This document shows, one piece after another, positions 6,274-6,839 of a stretch of 6,839 nucleotides of DNA (positions are counted from its first letter, which is position 1; the number at the start of each line of letters is the position of its first letter). This DNA comes from Nitrospirales bacterium (GTDB lineage Bacteria > Nitrospirota > Nitrospiria > Nitrospirales > UBA2166), in contig JAJDBL010000180.1 of the NCBI GenBank assembly GCA_029261375.1, positions 1 through 6,839 of the forward strand. Direction: 5' to 3'. The notes under the pieces are model-generated. The model was not told where the DNA came from, ran no database searches, and worked only from the letters and a program-made list of their open reading frames with translations. A program made the translations under genes and the position numbers.

Positions 6274-6288
6274 GCAAGAACAATACCA
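6274..6288 (-). promoter_or_regulatory. Sigma-54-like (-24/-12) promoter facing the DksA/Usp operon
   Basis: The minus strand has TGG (6288-6286) and TTGC (6277-6274) with exactly ten bases between the invariant GG and GC, as sigma-54 requires. The middle of the -24 element departs from the consensus TGGCACG (here TGGTATT), and the base after TTGC is G rather than A/T. With C6274 at -12 the transcript would start near 6262, leaving a leader of about 22 bases that carries the GGGAG ribosome site. The placement supports the call; the sequence match alone is moderate. Confidence 0.5.
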
Positions 6289-6364
6289 ACCCCTGAGTGC
6301 GATCCAGGTTGCGCCATACGTGCTTGCTTAGGCGCCTCTCCACAATTGAATGGGGTGTTTTGGG

Positions 6365-6388
6365 ACAGTCACTGACAGACTACTGTAG
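6365..6388. promoter_or_regulatory. Candidate enhancer (activator-binding) cluster between the two sigma-54 promoters
   Basis: ACAGT (6365-6369) and ACTGT (6382-6386) form an inverted repeat. Between and around them are CAGT-C-ACTG (6366-6374), GACAG repeated at a ten-base interval (6364-6368 and 6374-6378) and CTAC-T-GTAG (6380-6388). The centre is about 155 bases before the predicted right start and about 115 before the left one, typical distances for NtrC-type activators. The motif does not match a named activator that I know. Confidence 0.35.
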
Positions 6389-6504
6389 CGAAATGCTTCA
6401 ACCTCCTGAGTAGTTCAGAACGTGAATCGCGCTCAGAAAGCACGGAAGACCGCAGAGTAGAAATATGGGAGATGCTAACAAGAACCGTTACAAGATCAAT
6501 GTCG

Positions 6505-6520
6505 TGGCACGGGGTTTGCA
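6505..6520 (+). promoter_or_regulatory. Consensus sigma-54 (-24/-12) promoter of the right-hand CBS gene
   Basis: TGGCACG (6505-6511), four bases, then TTGCA (6516-6520) match the sigma-54 consensus TGGCACG-N4-TTGCW at every defined position. With C6519 at -12, transcription would start near 6531, giving a leader of about 97 bases before ATG 6628. Such promoters are silent without an AAA+ activator bound upstream. Confidence 0.85.
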
Positions 6521-6627
6521 ACGAACACCTCTACGGAAGGGGGCACAATACCAGTCATGTTTGGTGGGCACAGCAGAACATCGTTTGTTTTATACTCTTG
6601 ATATCTCCCTAATCAGGCAGGTTTAAA

Positions 6628-6839
6628 ATGATGCGCACACCTATTCCTCCCGTCAGCACCTACATGACGCCCCTTCCCATTACCATTACTAAAAAGACAT
6701 TGGTACCGCACGCCGAAAAGACCATGCACGAGCACGGAATTCGACACCTTCCGGTGATGCGTCGAGATGAGATTATCGGGGTGCTTAGTCTTCGGGATAT
6801 CGAAATCGTTCGCGGATTGCGCGGGGTTGATGCAGATGA
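6628..6839 (+). CDS. CBS-domain protein, N-terminal part, runs off the right edge
   Basis: Seventy codons are visible from ATG 6628 with no stop; the TGA at the very end of the window is out of frame. The protein begins with a short Pro-containing lead, then a CBS domain from about residue 11: YMTPLPITI, a helix with HAEKTMHEHGIRHLPV, and the nucleotide-binding pattern GVLSLRD at 51-57. A second CBS motif would be expected beyond the edge, as in the gene at 432-857, but the two are not close copies. A second ATG follows immediately (6631), and an AGG at 6619-6621 gives a modest ribosome site, so the exact start is uncertain by one codon. It is divergent from the DksA/Usp operon and preceded by the consensus sigma-54 promoter, so its expression should depend on an enhancer-binding activator. 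Its ligand is likely an adenine nucleotide, by family. Confidence 0.85.
   Translation, partial: MMRTPIPPVSTYMTPLPITITKKTLVPHAEKTMHEHGIRHLPVMRRDEIIGVLSLRDIEIVRGLRGVDAD

Larger units (their letters stand above)
6241..6627. other. Divergent intergenic control region, 387 bases
   Basis: This non-coding stretch separates the start of the DksA/Usp operon (leftwards) from the right-hand CBS gene (rightwards). It holds one consensus sigma-54 promoter on the plus strand, one weaker sigma-54-like promoter on the minus strand and, between them, a cluster of short symmetric repeats. No RNA gene was recognised. A 53-codon open frame (6465-6626) crosses it but contains the promoter and has no good ribosome site. 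A TATACT at 6591-6596 has no matching -35 hexamer. Confidence 0.7.

Noticed and set aside
6591..6596. TATACT as a sigma-70 -10 box before the right CBS gene
   Set aside because: No TTGACA-like hexamer is present at 16-18 bases upstream (6568-6573 reads GCACAG), and there is no TG extension directly before it.
6598..6617. TTGAT...ATCAG near the right CBS start as an FNR/CRP-type site
   Set aside because: The half-sites are nine bases apart instead of four and the outer bases do not match; downstream of a sigma-54 start it would also be oddly placed.
6465..6626. A 53-codon plus-strand open frame ending in TAA two bases before the ATG of the right CBS gene
   Set aside because: It contains the consensus sigma-54 promoter (6505-6520), has only a weak GAG upstream and its product shows no recognisable motif. 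A frame of this length can arise by chance.

Overview
The window is a compact bacterial chromosomal region of roughly balanced base composition, with Shine-Dalgarno sites in front of most genes and short gaps. Its gene set is a regulatory and stress module: tandem universal stress proteins, a TraR/DksA-type zinc-finger protein, a ribosome-hibernation-like protein, a PAS-GAF histidine kinase and small CBS-domain proteins. Such combinations occur in Nitrospirota and in several environmental proteobacterial groups. I lean to Nitrospirota or a similar free-living Gram-negative, but nothing here fixes the taxon. I see no mobile element, CRISPR array, tRNA or rRNA.

Layout. At the left edge, on the plus strand, is the C-terminal part of a probable ferritin-like protein (to 308), followed by a complete two-CBS-domain protein (432-857). 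Convergent to these is a minus-strand series of six genes read from right to left: TraR/DksA-like protein (6240-5896), tandem UspA (5865-4978), HPF/RaiA-like protein (4934-4575), tandem UspA (4521-3586), tandem UspA (3557-2646) and PAS-GAF-HisKA-HATPase kinase (2514-892). The first five are separated by only 28 to 53 bases and the kinase follows after 131 bases, so I read them as one operon. At the right edge another CBS-domain gene starts on the plus strand (6628) and runs out of the window.

Control region. The 387-base gap 6241-6627 separates the operon from the divergent CBS gene. It contains a consensus-perfect sigma-54 (-24/-12) promoter facing the CBS gene (6505-6520) and a weaker, well-placed sigma-54-like promoter facing the DksA/Usp operon (6274-6288). 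Between them, at a distance usual for an enhancer, is a cluster of ACAGT/ACTGT half-sites (6365-6388). The kinase has the HEIGTPMN type of H-box, which I associate with kinases that phosphorylate NtrC-type sigma-54 activators. A testable model is that the kinase and an activator encoded elsewhere switch on the module to which the kinase belongs. Its outputs would be ATP-sensing Usp and CBS proteins, an RNA-polymerase-binding DksA-like factor and a ribosome-hibernation-like factor.

Unexpected structure. A perfect 12-bp-arm hairpin lies inside the DksA-like coding sequence (6097-6124). A bulged 10-bp stem-loop sits where the kinase and the left CBS gene converge, with the kinase stop codon in its loop (877-907). 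A four-codon mini-ORF with a very good Shine-Dalgarno precedes the kinase, in frame with it but closed by TGA.
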